Assembly: GCA_029168955.1 (NCBI GenBank)
Contig: JAPDOI010000374.1
Coordinates: forward strand, 641,422-705,421
Direction of reading: 5' to 3'
Origin: Aplectana chamaeleonis
Taxonomy: Eukaryota; Nematoda; Chromadorea; Rhabditida; Cosmocercidae
Length of the DNA: 64,000 nt
Position 1 is the first letter of the stretch. Every line of letters starts with the position of its first letter. The notes beneath the pieces are model-generated. The model saw nothing but the letters and a program-made list of their open reading frames with translations, was not told where the DNA came from and made no database searches. The translations under genes were made by a program, and so were the position numbers. Below, piece after piece: positions 58,601 through 64,000 of this stretch.

Positions 58601-61600
58601 CACACTTTCTACGGCGTTCTGCGCACTCTCATTTGGGTCCCGCACACTTTCTACGGCGTCCGGCGCACTGTTATCTGGGTCCCACACACTTTCTACGGCG
58701 TCCTGCGCACTCTCATTTGGGTCCCGCACACTTTCTACGGCGTCCGGCGCACTGTTATTTGGGTCCCACACACTTTCTACGGCGTTCTGCGCACTCTCAT
58801 TTGGGTCCCGCACACTTTCTACGGCGTCCGGCGCACTGTTATTTGGGTCCCACACACTTTCTACGGCGTCCTGCGCACTCTCATTTGGGTCCCGCACACT
58901 TTTTACGGCGTCCGGCGCACTGTTATTTGGGTCCCACACACTTTCTACGGCGTCCTGCGCACTCTCACTTGGGTCCCACACAGTTTCTACGGCGTCCGGC
59001 GCACTGTTATTTGGGTCCCACACACTTTCTACGGCGTCCTGCGCACTCTCATTTGGGTCCCACACACTTTCTACGGCGTCCGGCGCACTGTTATTTGGGT
59101 CCCACACACTTTCTACGGCGTCCTGCGCACTCTCATTTGGGTCCCGCACACTTTTTACGGCGTCCGGCGCACTGTTATTTGGGTCCCACACACTTTCTAC
59201 GGCGTTCTGCGCACTCTCATTTGGGTCACACACACTTTCTACGGCGTCCGGCGCACTGCTATCTGGGTCCCACACACTTTCTACGGCGTTCTGCGCACTT
59301 TTATTCGGGTCCCACACACTTTCTGAGGCGCCCGGCGCACTGTTATTTGGGTCCCACACACTTTCTACGGCGTTCTGCGCACACTCATTTGGGTCCCGCA
59401 CACTTTCTACGGCGTCCGGCGCACTGTTATCTGGGTCCCACACACTTTCTACGGCGTTCTGCGCACTCTTATTCGGGTCCCACACACTTTCTGAGGCGCC
59501 CGGCGCACTGTTATTTGGGTCCCACACACTTTCTACGGCGTCCTGCGCACTCTCATTTGGGTCCCGCACACTTTCTACGGCGTCCGGCGCACTGTTATTT
59601 GGGTCCCACACACTTTCTACGGCGTTCTGCGCACTCTCATTTGGGTCCCACACACTTTCTACGGCGTCCGGCGCACTGTTATTTGGGTCCCACACACTTT
59701 CTACGGCGTTCTGCGCACTCTCATTTGGGTCCCGCACACTTTCTACGGCGTCCGGCGCACTGTTATTTGGGTCCCACACACTTTCTACGGCGTCCTGCGC
59801 ACTCTCATTTGGGTCCCACACACTTTCTACGGCGTCCTGCGCACTCTCATTTGGGTCCCACACACTTTCTACGGCGTCCTGCGCACTCTCGTTTGGGTCC
59901 CACACACTTTGTACGGCGTTCTGCGCACTCTCATTTGGGTCCCACACACTTTCTACGGCGTACTGCGCACTCTCATTCGGGTCCCACACACTTTCTACGG
60001 CGTCCTGCGCACTGTTATTTGGGTCCCACACACTTTCTACGGCGTCGTGCGCACACTCATTTGGGTCCCACACACTTTCTACGGCGTCCGACACTGTTAT
60101 TTGGGTGCCACAAACTTTCTAAGGCGTCCTGCGCACTCTCATTTGGGTCCCGCACACTTTCTACGGCGTCCGGCGCACTGTTATTTGGGTCCCACACACT
60201 TTCTACGGCGTCCTGCGCACTCTCATATTGGTCCCGCACACTTTCTACGGCGTCCGGCGCACTGTTATTTGGGTCCCACACACTTTCTACGGCGTCCTGC
60301 GCACTCTCATTTGAGTCCCGCACACTTTCTACGGCGTCCGGCGCACTGTTATTTGGGTCCCACACACTTTCTACGGCGTTCTGCGCACTCTCATTTGGGT
60401 CCCACACACTTTCTACGGCGTCCGGCGCACTGTTATTTGGGTCCCACACACTTTCTACGGCGTCCTGCGCACTCTCATTTGGGTCCCACACACTTTCTAC
60501 GGCGTCCGGCGCACTGTTATTTGGGTCCCACACATTTTCTACGGCGTTCTGCGCACTCTCATTTGGGTCCCACACACTTTCTACGGCGTCCTGCGCACTC
60601 TCATTTGGGTCCCGCACACTTTCTACGGCGTCCGGCGCACTGTTATTTGGGTCCCACACACTTTCTACGGCGTCCTGCGCACTCTCATTTGGGTCCCACA
60701 CACTTTCTACGGCGTCCTGCGCACTCTCATTTGGGTCCCGCACACTTTCTACGGCGTCCGGCGCACTGTTATTTGGGTCCCACACACTTTCTACGGCGTT
60801 CTGCGCACTCTCATTTGGGTCCCACACACTTTCTACGGCGTCCGGCGCACTGTTATTTGGGTCCCGCACACTTTCTACGGCGTCCTGCGCACTCTCATTT
60901 GGGTCCCGCACACTTTCTACGGCGTCCGGCGCACTGTTATTTGGGTCCCACACACTTTCTACGGCGTCCAGCGCACTCTCATTTGGGTCCCGCACACTTT
61001 CTACGGCGTCCGGCGCACTGTTATTTGGGTCCCACACACTTTCTACGGCGTTCTGCGCACTCTCATTTGGGTCCCGCACACTTTCTACGGCGTCCGGCGC
61101 ACTGTTATTTGGGTCCCACACACTTTCTACGGCGTTCTGCGCACTCTCATTTGGGTCCCACACACTTTCTACGGCGTCCTGCGCACTCTCATTTGGGTCC
61201 CACACAGTTTCTACGGCGTCCGGCGCACTCTCATTTGGGTCCCGCACACTTTCTACGGCGTCCGGCGCACTGTTATTTGGGTCCCACACACTTTCTACGG
61301 CGTCCTGCGCACTCTCATTTGGGTCCCGCACACTTTCTACGGCGTCCGGCGCACTGTTATTTGGGTCCCACACACTTTCTACGGCGTCCTGCGCACTCTC
61401 ATTTGGGTCCCGCACACTTTCTACGGCGTCCGGCGCACTGTTATTTGGGTCCCACACACTTTCTACGGCGTTCTGCGCACTCTCATTTGGGTCCCGCACA
61501 CTTTCTACGGCGTCCGGCGCACTGTTATCTTTGTCCCACACACTTTCTACGGCGTTCTGCGCACTGTCATTCGGGCCCCACACACTTTCTACGGCGTCCG

Positions 61601-64000
61601 GCGCACTGTTATTTGGGTCTCACACACTTTCTACGGCGTCCTGCGCACTCTCATTTGGGTCCCGCACACTTTCTACGGCGTCCGGCGCACTGTTATTTGG
61701 GTCCCACACACTTTCTACGGCGTTCTGTGCACTCTCATTTCGGTCCCACACAGTTTCTACGGCGTCCTGCGCACTGTTATTTGGGTCCCACACACTTTCT
61801 ACGGCGTTCTGCGCACTCTCACTTGGGTCCCGCACACTTTCTACGGCGTCCGGCGCACTGTTATCTGGGTCCCGCACACTTTCTACGGCGTCCTGCGCAC
61901 TCTCACTTGGGTCCCGCACACTTTCTACGGCGTCCGGCGCACTGTTATTTGGGTCCCACACACTTTCTACGGCGTTCTGCGCACTCTCACTTGGGTCCCG
62001 CACACTTTCTACGGCGTCCGGCGCACTGTTATCTGGGTCCCACACACTTTCTACGGCGTCCTGCGCACTCTCATTTGGGTCCCGCACACTTTCTACGGCG
62101 TCCGGCGCACTGTTATTTGGGTCCCACACACTTTTTACGGCGTTCTGCGCACTCTCATTTGGGTCCCACACAAATTCTACGGCGTCCGACGCACTGTTAT
62201 TTGTGTCCCACACACTTTCTACGGCATTCTGCGCACTCTCATTTGGGTCCCACACACTTTGTACGGCGTCCACCGCACTCTCATTTGGGTCCCGCACACT
62301 TTCTACGGCGTTCTGCGCACTCTCATTTGGGTCCCGCACACTTTCTACGGCGTCCGGCGCCTTGTTATTTGGGTCCCGCATACTTTCTACGGCGTCCTGC
62401 GCACTCTCTTTGGGTCCCATACACCTTCTACGGCGTCCGACGCACTGTTATTTAGGTCCCACACATTTTCTACGGCGTTCTGCGCACTCTCATTTGGGTC
62501 CCACACACTTTCTACGGCGTCCGACGCACTGTTATTTGGGTCCCACACACTTTCTACGGCGTTCTGCGCACACTCATTTGGGTCCCGCACACTTTCTACG
62601 GCGTCCGGCGCACTGTTATTTGGGTTCCACACACTTTGTACGGCGTCCTGCGCACTCTCATTTGGGTCCCGCACACTTTTTACAGCGTCCGGCGCACTGT
62701 TATCTGGGTCCCACACACTTTCTACGGCGTTCTGCGCACTCTCATTTGGGTCCCACACACTTTCTACGACGTCCGGCGTACTGTTATCTGGGTCCCACAC
62801 ACTTTCTACGGCGTTCTGCGCACTCTCATTCGGGTCCCACACACTTTCTACGGCGTCCGGCGCACTGTTATTTGGGTCCCACACACTTTCTACGGCGTCC
62901 GGCGCACTCTCATTTGGGTCCCGCACACTTTCTACGGCGTCCGGCGCACTGTTATTTGGGTCCCACACACTTTCTACGGCGTTCTGCGCACTCTCATTTG
63001 GGTCCCACACACTTTCTACGGCGTCCGGCGCACTGTTATTTGGGTCCCACACACTTTCTACGGCGTCCTGCGCACTCTCATTTGGGTCCCGCACACTTTC
63101 TACGTCGTCCGGCGCACTGTTATTTGGGTCCCGCACACTTTCTACGGCGTCCTGCGCACTCTCATTTGGGTCCCGCACACTTTCTACGGCGTCCGGCGCA
63201 CTGTTATTTGGGTCCCACACACTTTCTACGGCGTTCTGCGCACTCTCATTTGGGTCCCACACACTTTCTACGGCGTCCGGCGCACTGTTATTTGGGTCCC
63301 ACACACTTTCTACGGCGTCCTGCGCACTCTCATTTGGGTCCCACACACTTTCTACGTCGTCCGGCGCACTGTTATTTGGGTCTCACACACTTTCTACGAC
63401 GTTCTGCGCACACTCATTTGGGTCCCGCACACTTTCTACGGCGTCCGGCGCACTGTTATTTGGGTCCCACACTTTCTACGGCGTTCTGCGCACACTCATT
63501 TGGGTCCCGCACACTTTCTACGTCGTCCGGCGCACTGTTATTTGGGTCTCACACACTTTCTACGGCGTTCTGCGCACACTCATTTGGGTCCCGCACACTT
63601 TCTACGGCGTCCGGCGCACTGTTATTTGGGTCCCACACACTTTCTACGGCGTTCTGCGCACTCTCACTTGGGTCCCGCACACTTTCTACGGCGTCCGGCG
63701 CACTGTTATTTGTTTCCCACACACTTTCTACGGCGTCCTGCGCACTCTCATTTGGGTCCCACACACTTTCTCCTGCGTCCGGCGCACTGTTATTTGTTTC
63801 CCACACACTTTCTACGGCGTCCTGCGCACTCTCATTTGGGTCCCGCACACTTTCTACGGCGTCCGGCGCACTGTTATTTGGGTCCCACACACTTTCTACG
63901 GCGTTCTGCGCACTCTCATTTGGGTCAAGCACACTTTCTACGGCGTCCGGCGCACTGTTATTTGGGTCCCACACACTTTCTACGGCGTCCTGCGCACTCT

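Larger units (their letters stand above)
25671..64000. repeat. 42 bp / 84 bp higher-order satellite array, about 900 monomers, runs off window
   Basis: The period is 42 bp, with landmarks TTTGGGTCCC, CACTTTCTACGGCGT and GCGCACT in each monomer. Two monomer types alternate: A has CTGCGCACTCTCATTTGG and usually CCCGCAC; B has CGGCGCACTGTTATTTGG and usually CCCACAC. They form an 84 bp dimer with occasional AA or BB runs. From 26028 to 64000 there is no foreign insertion (about 904 periods). GC is about 60%, and the plus strand is pyrimidine-rich. The left-most monomers (to ~26090) are the most diverged. Eleven 40 bp units (CCCACACTTTC or CCCCACACTTTC, two bases short) occur, for example at 28254, 34218, 35898, 38708 and 63466. 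Each contains a GGGWCCC/GGWCC site. No gene is called inside it. Confidence 0.95.

Noticed and set aside
25887..63974. Dozens of open frames of 60 to 6,934 codons on both strands across the satellite, as candidate giant repetitive proteins
   Set aside because: All follow from a 42 bp unit (14 codons) that lacks stops in four of six frames. Frames change at 40 bp units, common variants are amino-acid changing, and a stop-bearing variant is amplified in the one open minus frame.
25671..64000. CRISPR-like array
   Set aside because: There are no unique spacers. The whole 42 bp unit repeats continuously, and the context is eukaryotic transposon-rich DNA without cas genes.

Overview
This window looks eukaryotic, most likely from a nematode. 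The signs are elements resembling Tc4/Tc5 (CAAGGG ends in CTNAG targets), TTAA-targeting piggyBac-type MITEs, long near-perfect palindromes, GC hairpins built on CGCGAAGCG, and no bacterial gene organisation. The species cannot be named from the sequence. I find no intact protein gene, no tRNA and no rRNA. The only coding candidate is a weak minus-strand fragment at 2577-3016.

Left 25.6 kb (1-25.6 kb): nested non-autonomous DNA transposons. Several insertions can be proved inside the window because a related copy keeps the empty site. (i) 226-1665 is an old Tc4/5-type fragment split by a younger complete copy (452-1536). (ii) 4046-6740 is a chain of TTAA-bounded piggyBac-type blocks, neighbours sharing one TTAA. 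(iii) A composite repeat, called R here, occurs four times: R1 8.69-13.19 kb, R2 17.89-21.62 kb (inverted relative to R1), R3 21.69-23.9 kb and R4 24.87-25.58 kb. R carries a ~620 bp palindrome at one end. R1 and R2 share a ~1.05 kb Tc4/5-type element that R3 lacks, and each copy has its own later insertions. Between R1 and R2 lie small foldback elements, a GT-rich low-complexity tract (15.16-16.37 kb) and a degenerate ATCCGA tract.

24.25-24.74 kb: a 42 bp minisatellite of 11 perfect and one degenerate unit. Each perfect unit carries the palindrome TGACGTCA (a full CRE/bZIP site).

About 25.67-64.0 kb (off the right edge): one uninterrupted 42 bp satellite of about 900 monomers, mostly arranged as 84 bp A/B dimers with longer higher-order repeats, including an 18-mer of 756 bp. 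It is broken once, near its left edge, by a 304 bp MITE with a 9 bp target duplication. The consensus has no stop codon in any plus frame or in one minus frame, so it produces huge open frames that I judge non-coding. The CRE minisatellite and the satellite share the 42 bp period and a 17 bp core (14/17 on opposite strands), so they may be related. This is the most interesting relationship in the window.
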